From assembly GCF_000204055.1 (NCBI RefSeq), contig NW_006768866.1, forward strand, positions 63,147-127,146: a stretch of 64,000 nt of DNA, given 5' to 3'. Positions 47,249 through 56,849 of this stretch are shown here, piece after piece; the first letter of the stretch is position 1; each line of letters opens with the position of its first letter. Source of the DNA: Melampsora larici-populina 98AG31 (lineage: Eukaryota; Basidiomycota; Pucciniomycetes; Pucciniales; Melampsoraceae). The position numbers and the translations under genes are program-made. The notes under the pieces are model-generated. The model saw only the letters and a program-made list of their open reading frames with translations. It did not search any database and had not been told where the DNA came from.

Positions 47249-47509
47249 TCAATAGCATATAGGGGTATTATGACTGCTAGGACATTTGAGCAGTTTCCCT
47301 TTGGAACACTTCGGTACCAGTCCCGAGCCTGGACATTTCAGTGTACCACCCTTAACACTACACGGTGGATTTTTCACGCCCTGAACGTTTTGGCAGTAAG
47401 GTGTATTTTTCTTGGGTTTAGGATTTGGTTGATCCCCTTGTGCAACTGGTACAAGCATTGTGATGAAGCCTAGGAATACTAGGAGGAGTCTGTAATACTT
47501 TTCAGCAAC
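47249..47509 (-). CDS. Candidate small secreted cysteine-containing protein (last exon)
   Basis: The minus-strand frame opens exactly at an acceptor-like CTTAG (ending at 47510) and encodes 86 residues. It begins VAEKYYRLLLVFLGFITMLV, a convincing signal-peptide core, then PVAQG, a likely cleavage region. The mature part has six cysteines (TPYCQ, PPCSV, LKCPG, PKCSK, LKCPS, PICY) among lysines and prolines. No ATG precedes the hydrophobic segment in this frame. A tiny first exon is therefore needed; an ATG followed by GTCAGT near 47594 would fit in phase 0. Small secreted proteins with paired cysteines are typical effector candidates of rusts, but no family is recognised. Confidence 0.45.
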   Translation of the reverse strand, partial: VAEKYYRLLLVFLGFITMLVPVAQGDQPNPKPKKNTPYCQNVQGVKNPPCSVKGGTLKCPGSGLVPKCSKGKLLKCPSSHNTPICY

Positions 47510-47514
47510 CTAAG

Positions 47515-49060
47515 ACGGCAAAACAATATAGATTAACGTCACCATTTGCACCTCATCAAATATTATTTTGTGAAACTTTTGAAAACACTGACCATCTCAA
47601 AATGTTGTGGATTTCTGGAGTTCCTAATTTGTGAGGCTGATATTTTAAGTAATAATCTTATTCTGGAGGAAGTAAAAGGAGTCCAGAGAATCAAGGAACA
47701 GGTCAGTGATTGACTGTAAGAGCAAATCAAAAGTTAAGGGAATACTTGCAAAGTTTAGGTTTTGCTAGCTTGATGAGATCCTGTGTCAACTTTCAAAGAA
47801 GTGATATCAAAAGATGTTTGAGCCTCAAACAGAGCCTTTTAAAGGCAAAAGTACACCCTTCAGAGGTGGTCAAACTCGCCTCCGAGCAGCGCACCAACTT
47901 ACTTTTTTCGCAGTGTAAACATGAACAAAATTACTGATTGGTCGTGATGTGCGCAAGCTGTTGGGACCATGGGAGCTGTCATCGAGAGTTGGTAGACAAG
48001 GATCCAAGATGGTAGACTTCATTACGCAGATTCTCGACTGAGGGGCCAGATTGTAGTCCGTAGTTCGCAAAAGCCTTTCAGTCGGGGTGGTTGTCTCGAA
48101 GCACTTCTCCCTATCGATAATACGCATCGCGACAACATTAAGAAACGTTGCAATAATTTGACATCGATCATGGTAGTCAAACACCATGCGAGCTATTAGT
48201 ATCATAGCTCGGTCACTATCAAACTTACCTAAGTCATTGAAGACGCCCTAACAGTTGGCCCGGGAGACATCCATTTCCCAAAAGCTCGTCTCGGAGACGG
48301 TAGTGGCGGTTCAAGATCCGTGTATGGTTTGACTCTTCCTATTTGATGATCGGAAGTCCCCCATAGACTCCAAATGACGGTTCAGAGTTTTCAGGTGCTT
48401 TACTCTACATCCCTTTCAGTGAGACTTGTGTTGTAGAGTCTCAACTTGTTGAGTAGCCCATCAAGTTCTATGTGGGTCTGACTCTGCTTATTTTCTCTCT
48501 CCCAAAGTTAGCGAAGTCCCTCGCCATGGGCCTGAGGCGCGAGGGACTTGTTAGGTTTGTCTCTCTCCCATCAAATTTGTTTGCCTTTGTGTTGCAGTTT
48601 ATTCTTTTGTGCGTTTTTGTACATAATTTGCACAAAAAACTTGCACGAATTTTTGCATAGCTGGTTTGAGGACCATAAATGTAATGAACATTGACTTGTT
48701 AACAAACTTTGATGTCTCATAATCAAAATCTAAACAAAAGTCATCTGTAAAAATCATAATACAATTACCAGATTTCCTAATTTCTTGAATATATGAAAAT
48801 CTTTCAAAAAAAAACTCGAGGTGTTTTTACAAAACCAAGGATGTTTTTACACAATATAAAAATTTATGTTGCGATTGGCTAAAGACTCTAGACGGCTATT
48901 GTGTTAATACCTTACTGAAACAAAACACCACAAGATATAATTGAGGCTAATTGTGTAAATTGAGCCAGAGAACAATCAAGTTCCATTGGTGTTTTTGACT
49001 CATTTCTTGTGTTCTTATTGATTATAAGCCACAATTCATGAAAAGAAAGATGGAAGATGG
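47515..49060. other. Intergenic DNA with one hairpin
   Basis: No supported gene. The hairpin AAGTCCCTCGC...GCGAGGGACTT at 48509-48553 is followed by TTGTTAGGTTTG. It resembles the remnants at 20.6-20.8 kb and probably marks a small repeat family. Confidence 0.45.
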
Positions 49061-49252
49061 AAAAGGGGTGATCAAAGATTTGGTATGGGTATGTATAACG
49101 ACTACAGTGCAATATCTACTGGATTGTTCCGATTTGGTTGCAAAGTATACCTTGATTAGAAAAGGGGTGATCAAAGATTTGGTATGGGTATGTATAACGA
49201 CTACCGTGCAATATCTACTGGATTGTTCCGATTTGGTTGCAAAGTATACCTC
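49061..49252. repeat. Two-copy 99-bp tandem duplication
   Basis: Copies start at 49061 and 49160 with AAAAGGGGTGATCAAAGATT. They differ by about one base (CTACAGTGC against CTACCGTGC) until they diverge after TATACCT. Confidence 0.9.
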
Positions 49253-49259
49253 ATGATTA

Positions 49260-50129
49260 TATGAGCATTTCGACTTCCTTAGAACGCAACAAAATCAAAA
49301 TACAATCCAATCCATCACATGTCTCCTCACGTATTGGCTAGGAAATCTGAGTATACATAATGTACAAGTAGAAATCAAAAGAATGATATGATCATGATCA
49401 GTAAACATACTAATCTTCTGTGTTTCAATCAGTGAATTCTAACTTACTTACTATATGATAGGTTAACATACCAAATGAATTTCCTGATTTTTTTTTCTAG
49501 AGTCAAGGGTATGTATCCGTTCAGAACTTTATCTCATGATTCTCTTCCAACTTCAGTATTCTCATTAAGAAATTATTCGATGATTCCTAAATAAATTTCA
49601 TCAGAAAGTAATCTAATTCCTTTGATGATAGCCACACTTTATTCTTTTGATCCTTTTTGGTTGATTTTCATGGGTCGTTGAAAGCTCTGTAGATCGTAAA
49701 TTTGAACAAAAGTAAATGGGTTTGAATTCGTGAAGCATGATGGATGGTGACGGAACATAGATTCGGTTTAGATCACTTCTTCTGTTCCAAAGATCATCAT
49801 CAACGTTTGTTTTTTTTGCCAAAAATAAGTCCAAAACCTAAGTGAACATCAATTTTTTGCTTGATCAAGCTCACCTGGATTACAATTTGTCTTTGTGATT
49901 CAATCTTGACCCCATGCACGCCGGATGATCAGGAATGATCAGGTTAAATTCAATTCGAATTGACATCTGATCAAACCAAACAACGAAATCATCATCTTGA
50001 TCATCAAACGCACCTAATCATTCGATCTTTCGAGCCTCCATACCGTCAATTCAATCAAAATTGTCCATTTCATCATTAAACTAAAACAAGTACAACATGA
50101 ACTTGAAAACAAACTACCGACTAGACATT
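49260..50129. other. Intergenic DNA, no gene recognised
   Basis: AT-rich, with only short frames. It holds the 3' flank of the minus-strand gene that ends at 50130. Confidence 0.45.
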
Positions 50130-51028
50130 TCAAGTAAACGAATAAAAAATCGAACACTGAACCGATTCGATTGTATTTTCCCACCCATTAAACTTAGCCA
50201 CAGCAGCCAACCCAAACCCAATAGAATGCCAAGACTCATCTGATTGAGCAAGTTGAAATAACCTTTGATTAAGGTCTAAAAGAAACGGATGATCAGAGAA
50301 CCAAACAGATTGATGTAAAGTAGGTTGTCTTCTTGCATGAACATTTGTCGAGACTCGATACCAAGAGGAATGATCGGATGGTAATGAAGGTGTTTGGGAG
50401 CATCGATCATAGAGAGTGGCTTCAGTCCATGTCCATGAGTTTCGGTATGTTCCATGATCTTCTGGATAAGATGACCAACCCTGAAAGTAAGAATTGGAAA
50501 AAAGATTATCAATTTTTTTTTGAATAGGTTTATAGAAATTCGTTAAGTAAAGTTGATGACCTGGTCATGTGAAACTACCTTCCATTCGATTTTCATCACT
50601 TTAGCTGTTAATGTCTTGCAAGCCCGATTGCTACTCCCATCCAAACCAACATCCCTCAAACCATTCCTCTCCTCCACCAAATCTGATGTATCTTCATGTT
50701 CAAGTTGAACCAAACGTTGAAATCCATTAAAAACATATTTCATATACTCCAAATCATTCAACAAATCCAAATCAAACAAAACCTTTTGATCTTCATGTAC
50801 CAAGACAGTATGATTCAAATTAACCTCATCTTCTGTCCAATATTCAGATAATCTTAAAATCTCATAATTCAATTCGTTCGGTAAGTTTCCTTTTCTCTTT
50901 AATAATTCATTCACTATAAAGATATCGTTGGGTGTTGGTTTCCATGATGAAGATGAATTTGTTGAGGATCGGTTTGGGTTTTGGTTTGCTGAGGATTGTG
51001 AGGGTGTGGATGAGGATGAGTTTCCCAT
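50130..51028 (-). CDS. Conserved fungal protein of unknown function, 272 residues
   Basis: Two exons (51028-50561 and 50480-50130) joined by an 80-base GT-AG intron keep the frame and give 272 residues. The N-terminus MGNSSSSTPSQSS fits the N-myristoylation consensus (Gly2, Ser6), so membrane attachment is possible. Next come a short helical block (LPNELNYEILRLSEYW) and a beta-rich region split by the intron (SHDQ | GWSSYPEDHGTYRNSWTW). The C-terminus ends with FGLAAVAKFNGWENTIESV. Fungal proteins with an LP.EL...AEYW start and a W.KA.F.GW end exist, as I remember, but no function is known to me. The splice restores a continuous conserved-looking C-terminus, which supports a real gene. It is divergent from the diphosphatase gene, with 340 bases between the start codons. 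Confidence 0.7.
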
Positions 51029-51368
51029 TTGTTTGTTTTGATGAATGGTTAGATTTGATGTATTGAAGAAGTCTTTCTTGATGAATTTCTTTAGAGTGTT
51101 GATAGCTTTGAGATGAGAGTTGAATTGGAATTGAATACCCGAGAAGAGAAGCTCTTTTTGGCCCCGAGAGTGATGACCCGGTCCATCATCAGGATTCAGG
51201 AGTTGTGAGATCGCAACTTATTGAGCTGTGAACTGCTGTGGACTGGGCCTGGCTCAGCAGACTCTGGCATTCGCATTTCAAAATTTAAAATTCAAATCAA
51301 CTTCAACTTCCACTGCAACTTCAACTTCAAGAACACGACCAGACCAGAAACCCATTCGAAACAACAAA
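51029..51368. promoter_or_regulatory. Shared divergent promoter region
   Basis: These 340 bases separate two oppositely oriented start codons. They contain pyrimidine- and purine-rich stretches and no other gene. Shared control is inference. Confidence 0.45.
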
Positions 51369-52394
51369 ATGATCAAACCAAGACTCAAGGTATTATTCTT
51401 AATCATCCTAAGAGAAGTAAATCAACAGTTCATCTCATCATCCCATTCAATCCATACATCAAAAGCTGACTTGATCTTCTTATAAACTCATCTCAAGACT
51501 CAAATCATAGTGACTATCATCACTGCTTTTGCAATCCTACATCTACGTACTGCTCATTCGATTTGGTTTGGATTAGGTACCCTTCATGCAACTCTAATAG
51601 GTCAGTACTCACTCAATCCATCCATCCAAAGCACAAAAACAAAACCTGATAAAAGAAAATGACTTTCTTGAATACGTATGATTTGATTAGCAAAATTACT
51701 TAAAAGGTTTATTAGACAACCAAGACCGATAGACTCAAATAAGATCAGTTCATATGGAATGCCATCCACTCATTCATCATCGATCTCATTCTTTGGAATT
51801 TACTTATTCTTAACTTCAATCTTCTTACCATTACATTCAAGATTGATCATCTTCATTCAACCATTCGTTTCATCCCAAACGATCTTAAACTTACTAGACC
51901 AATCTGATGATCCTACCCAAATGCCTTCCAACACAAGCTTACATACTTCTCAATTCATCCGTACCTTCGTGGGGATCGGTTTCTTAATGGTTTCAGGAAT
52001 CGTATGTTGGTCAAGAGTCAGATTAGGATACCATACCCCATCGCAAGTAATAGTAGGTTCATTAATCGGAACTATCTTAGCAATCACTTGGTTCACACTA
52101 TGGATCGGTACCTTAACCTTTAACGAAATCCAATCTACTTCTTCATCACAAAGGAATGGGTTAATCGAATGGGGAGATCATCTCGAAAGGATTGCAGAAG
52201 ATTCAACTTATTTGGTTCTAGAAGCTTGGCAAATGAGAGATGGTGGTTTGTTATGGGATTCTTTAATTAGACCTAGTTTGAATTCGATTTGTGTGACCTT
52301 TGGTTTACATCCTTGGTTCGAAAGTGGTGATCAATTAGGTGTTCATGATTATTTGAAACCTTTGAATACTAAATCTACTAGTCCTATTAGTTAG
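51369..52394 (+). CDS. CAX4: Dolichyl-diphosphatase, PAP2 superfamily
   Basis: Exons 51369-51389, 51498-51600 and 51691-52394 give about 275 residues. The three phosphatase motifs are KLLKRFIRQPRP (K-x6-R-P), YGMPSTHSSSISFF (P-S-x-H) and CWSRVRLGYHTPSQV (S-R-x5-H). GMPS-H-S and SRV..YHT-SQV are typical of the dolichyl-diphosphatase branch (yeast CAX4, animal DOLPP1). The enzyme removes a phosphate from dolichyl diphosphate on the ER lumenal side, recycling the carrier for N-glycosylation. Hydrophobic segments lie before motif 1, between motifs 1 and 3, and after motif 3. The first exon is only seven codons; it is chosen for its good context (AAAATGA) and phase-0 junction, and it is the least certain part. 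Confidence 0.8.
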
Positions 52395-53979
52395 TTCAAC
52401 ACTTGGATTCTTTTTTGGATTGTCTCTCTTTGTGTGTGTGTGTTTTGATTTATATATCATTCATCGGTTGTGTGTTAAGTTGTCTTTTGTCGCTTTGGAT
52501 TCTTTTGTTTCTTCGAATTTTTACACCGTTTTGGTTTTGTTTGTTTTATATCTTCTTTGTCATCTAATAAAGCATTCCACTATCTTCTTGGTTTCTTTTC
52601 TTTTCTTTATCAATTTAATTTTTGGTTAAAGGGAAAATGGTATACCAAGTAGACCGCACGATTGAGAGAAAGTTTCCAAGAAAACAATTTAGAAACTCAT
52701 AAGCAAAAAAAAAGTCAAATGGTACCAAAAGATACCAAAAAGAAAGTGGAAGTTTCTCAAGCACCCTGGACCAACCCATGCGGCTTATCATATTCAGACT
52801 GACTCATTTCCCCACACGATGCGATCCGAGACGAACAACAAACTCCTAAACATGGAGAGACAAATCGACCCGATCAACCGAGCCAGGTGAGCCATTTACA
52901 GATGCCGGGTTACCCCAATACTGTTCTGACCACCACAAGGATGATCAATGACTGCCTTTAACCTATGTTACAACTACCCTTGCGGGAGGAAGTGGACAAA
53001 GGTACCTGGATTGCCTTGGTTCGTGATGGACATCATGTGAGATTCGAACTCAGTGCGCTTGGGATGGTTTGACCCAGTTTTATTGGGAAGTGCGAGAGAT
53101 TCCTCCGATTTTGCCATTACAGCTTGAAGACTGGGTTTGGTTTTTGGAAATTTGATTCGGCATCATCTTCTCAAGCCTAATCGATTCTTTTTCACTTTTC
53201 ACTCTCAAGCTTAGACTTCATCTCGTCAAACAAGATGGGTATGCCGACCTTGAAGGCTATTTGGTCTGGTACTAGTAGCTCCGATCATGATGATTGTGAG
53301 ATGACATAGACAACAAAGTGGATGATAGAACCAGATTCTCTTGAGAACTCCTTGTTAAATTCTTTTCGATAAAGGCCTTCCTAATAAATGAAGCGTATTT
53401 CTCAACCCAAGTCTTTCTGCTACGTATGTATCAAGTCCAATCTTGATGGTTTATATCTAAGAAATCCTTCAAGACTCGAGATGGGCGTATAATCTAATGA
53501 TCTCTTGACTCAAAGCTCGTCTCATTCTTAAATAAGCCAAAAGAAATGTAGAAGATTATTTTTGTGATAAATTGGTTTAATGAAAGAAGTCAATCCGAAG
53601 GAAAACACATCTTGCCATTGGTGACTTTGAAAAATATGGTACCTGATTAAGATCTTGTTTTTTTTTCTTTGTGAAACAATTTATTTTATACTTTCTTAAG
53701 AACCAGTTTAGCTTATACTGTGAAGGAAGCATCGATTTTGAGGTCTTTTATCCCTGAGGTTGTGGGTTTAGAAATAAAGAATTGATAAAAGATTTCAAAA
53801 CACAAAAGAAGGGTTTACAAAAATAGTATGATCAGTTTAACTTTCAAAGGTAAAGTGAAGCAAGACATTAAAGATGTTCACTATGCAGTGCACAGGAATG
53901 GAACTTGAAGCTCAATGGGCCAATAAAATCAATATTTACCTGATTCAACAAACAAGTCTTGGTGATTTTCATATATCTA
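52395..53979. other. Intergenic DNA, no gene recognised
   Basis: It holds the 3' flank of the diphosphatase gene. A short frame at 53235 (ATGGGTATGCCGACC) ends after 24 codons. A tRNA-like B-box at 53040 lacks the rest of a tRNA. Confidence 0.5.
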
Positions 53980-54187
53980 TGGTACTCAAAACCACTAGGT
54001 TCAAGCCACCTTTTTCAAAGAATGTGAAAAACATAGATTCAAAGTTGATCTTTTTTGCAGGGGAATTCCTGGGAATTCTCTGGAACTTTTTTTTGGAGCT
54101 CTGTACGGTTCATTTTCTCCGCAAAAACAACATTTTGAAAGCAGGTTTTCAAGAAAGGTAGCACAGACCTAGTGGTTTTGAGTACCG
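53980..54187. mobile_element. 208-bp MITE with TA target
   Basis: Terminal inverted repeats read (T/C)GGTACTCAAAACCACTAG and are flanked by TA (53978-53979 and 54188-54189). The pattern fits a Tc1/mariner-type MITE. Confidence 0.75.
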
Positions 54188-54189
54188 TA

Positions 54190-55417
54190 ATTCTTGTTTA
54201 GAAGTCAAAGTTGACTGACCAGTTTCAGTTGTACTACTTTGCGGTTTGTCATATCAGTTGTAGTGTCTATCACATTGTGGCTTAACAAGAGCTTCACTTT
54301 GAGAGTTGATTGTGATAAATGCTGAGGAATGAGATGGATTCATATAAACAAACTCTAACAAAGCCAGTTGAATTCTTGAACTTCTTCACTGAACTCACGT
54401 TCTTTCAAATCAAATATAATCATGGAAACACTTTTCACTTGTGAGACCAACATCATGTTATGACCCTACTTGTATAAGGCTTACCTGTTATATGCTTATA
54501 CTGTACTGTAATGATGTACACATCACTAAAAGCATATTATATCAAGTACAAACATACCAACTTAGATACTTAACTCATAGACTTAATGTTTCTTTTATCT
54601 TTTCACTCGAAGCTCCAACAGCACTGGCTCCTTAGGGAATTAGACTGATTCTATTCTATCCTTTTGGAGTCAGGTGAGCACAGTTACATTTCTTTCTTTT
54701 ATTATTTCATTTCACTATTCATATGTACATCCTTAGGGAATTAGACTGATTCTATTCTATCCTTTTGGAGTCAGACAAATAAAAATATCAGCTTACTTGG
54801 TTTCTAGAAAAATCAAGACCACTACGTGGCATTCTGAACCCTTATTCCCTCAGTGAGAACTTCCACTTCAAGTGAGGACCACGTGTCCTTTACATGTACC
54901 ATCTAGACTTCTTGTGATGCATAGAGCAGGGACTCTTTTCCTTACTTAGCAATCTAACTACTTTACCAGAAGACCCTCTTTCTCTCTTGCACCTTGCCAT
55001 CTCTCATCAAGTCCTAACATATTGCTGAGTCTTAAAACACTCAGGATCCAAGAGAAGAAAGAAATAGAAGAAATTAAAGCAATGAAATCATCAATCAAAT
55101 TATTAAGAAGTTAAAGAAGAAAAGAAGCAAAAGGAAAGAAAAGAAGAAAGACAAACAAATCAAGTAGAAGTTCAAGAGAAGAAGATTAGTTAAATTAAAA
55201 TTATCCATTGAAGTCAATTGAAACAGAACAGAAGCTAGTTTCAAATTCAAGATCTCCTGCATCATCTCATTACCCCGCATTCAAAAACCTTAAATCAATA
55301 CACCAATCTCAAACCTTATTCCCTTGATAATCACCCACCACGCCAAAATTAGCACTACCAGATAGTCCTAGTAGTACAGGACCAAGTGAGAAGTTTGAAG
55401 ACGTAGAAGAAGCAAGC
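54190..55417. other. Upstream region of the gypsy element
   Basis: No gene is recognised. It contains the 45-bp direct repeat listed next and purine-rich AAGAAG tracts at 55050-55190. No LTR could be defined here. Confidence 0.4.
54629..54774. repeat. 45-bp perfect direct repeat
   Basis: Copies at 54629-54673 and 54730-54774 begin TCCTTAGGGAATTAGACTGA and end TTTTGGAGTCAG; 56 unrelated bases lie between them. Confidence 0.9.
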
Positions 55418-55634
55418 ATGGATGTGAACATAGCGGAATTGTTGAAAAGGATGAATGAGATGAACATCAAATTAGAGGAAGAAAGTAGATTAAGACAAGA
55501 GGCGGAAAGAAGATGGTTAGAGCTGAAGCAAAGTATAGAAAGAAATGACCCAAACGTACAAATGCAGGCACCAACACAGAACACAACAACTGCAACTCCA
55601 ACACCTGCCCCAAAACAACCACCGATCAAGCCTC

Positions 55635-55838
55635 ACTGCCAGCATAGATGCCTCGGGTTGCGGAATCCGAGGCATCATCGGAGGTAAAACCTCGGACAAG
55701 GTCTGTCCGAGGTTTTTGTCCGAGGTAATCTTCTGCACTGGGAATTGCCTCGGATCAAAACCTCGGACAGTTTCTGTCGGAGGTTGGTAATCCGATAATA
55801 CCTCGGATTGAAAAATCCGAGGTAAATATGTTGGTGGT
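55635..55838. mobile_element. 204-bp MITE in gag (CCTCGG family)
   Basis: It is flanked by GCCTC (55630-55634 and 55839-55843). Ends ACTGCCAGCATAGATGCCTC and ACCACCAACATATTTACCTC (reverse complement) match at most positions. The inside is filled with inverted CCTCGGA / TCCGAGG pairs. Confidence 0.8.
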
Positions 55839-56369
55839 GCCTCCTAAGATCACAACACCCAATAAGTTTGATGGCGCCAAGGGCCAGAAAGCGGAAGTAT
55901 TTGTAAACCAAATCAGTTTGTACATGCAAATGAATACAGCAAGCTTTGTAAACAAACAGGCCCAAGTTGCATTTGCCCTATCGTACATGGATGGAAGAGC
56001 GAGCTTATGGGGTCAATCATTAATGGACCAACTCTTAGATTCAGAAAAGATGTGATTAGTTACCTGGAGCAAATTCATTGAATTGTTCAAAGCAACATTT
56101 TTTGATACTGACAGAATTGCCAAAGCCGAGAGAGAAATAAGAGCCTTACATCAAACTCAATCAGTTGCAGATTATTGGATAAAATTTTTGGAATTGTCCT
56201 TAATTGTTAAATGGCTGGATTCAGTATTAGTTTCACAATTCAAACAAGGCTTGAAAGGGGAAATCAGGGTTCATATGGTCAGAGATGTATTTGAAGAAGT
56301 GGAAGAAATGGCAAAACTTGCTATCAAAATAGACAACAAAGTCAACAAACGGAGTCATGAATCAACTCA

Positions 56370-56545
56370 CACAGGAAACAAGAGACAATTTTCCCGCAGG
56401 AAGACCAATTACACATAATGTAGTTTCTGAGCCATAATGTACAAATAACACAGATATAACACCAAAATAATACATTTTGGCTCATTATAAACTGAGTCAG
56501 ATACAATTGGTTTTCCCGCGGGAAAATTGTCCCTTGTTTCCTGTG
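56370..56545. mobile_element. 176-bp MITE in gag (CACAGGAAACAAG family)
   Basis: Terminal inverted repeats CACAGGAAACAAG(A/G)GACAA continue through ATTTTCCCGC to about 40 bp with few mismatches. It is flanked by a 3-bp TCA (56367-56369 and 56546-56548). Confidence 0.8.
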
Positions 56546-56842
56546 TCACCATACAAAAATCACAACAGCGGCAACCACAACAACAACCACCAATCCCGAC
56601 GTGATGGATTGCTCAGCATACCAATTGAACATCACTAATGACAAGTACAAGAAAAGAGGAATGTTAGGAGCATGTTATCAATGTGGTAAAAGCAATCATT
56701 ACATAGGAGACTGTCCTGATAGAAAGAGAAGGAGCAATAGAGGTGGTTGGAGGGGAAGAAGTAGAGGAGGATTTAGATCAAAGTTTGCTGAGGTTGATAG
56801 TGTAAAGGATGAATTGAAGAGTGAAGGAAGGTCTGAAGAATC

Positions 56843-56849
56843 AAAAAAT
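56843..56849 (+). promoter_or_regulatory. Candidate -1 ribosomal frameshift heptamer
   Basis: In the Gag frame the codons are TCA AAA AAT GGA, giving the slippery pattern A AAA AAT 15 bases before the Gag stop. After a -1 slip the frame reads TGG AGA TGC TTG GGA GTG AAG, which is the protease frame. No downstream pseudoknot was assessed. Confidence 0.5.

Noticed and set aside
47870..48205. 111-residue minus-strand frame
   Set aside because: No recognisable domain, no splice context and no homologous-looking neighbour; treated as chance.
53030..53070. tRNA-like B box (GAGTTCGAATCTC on the minus strand)
   Set aside because: No matching acceptor stem, D-arm A box or anticodon stem could be assembled around it.
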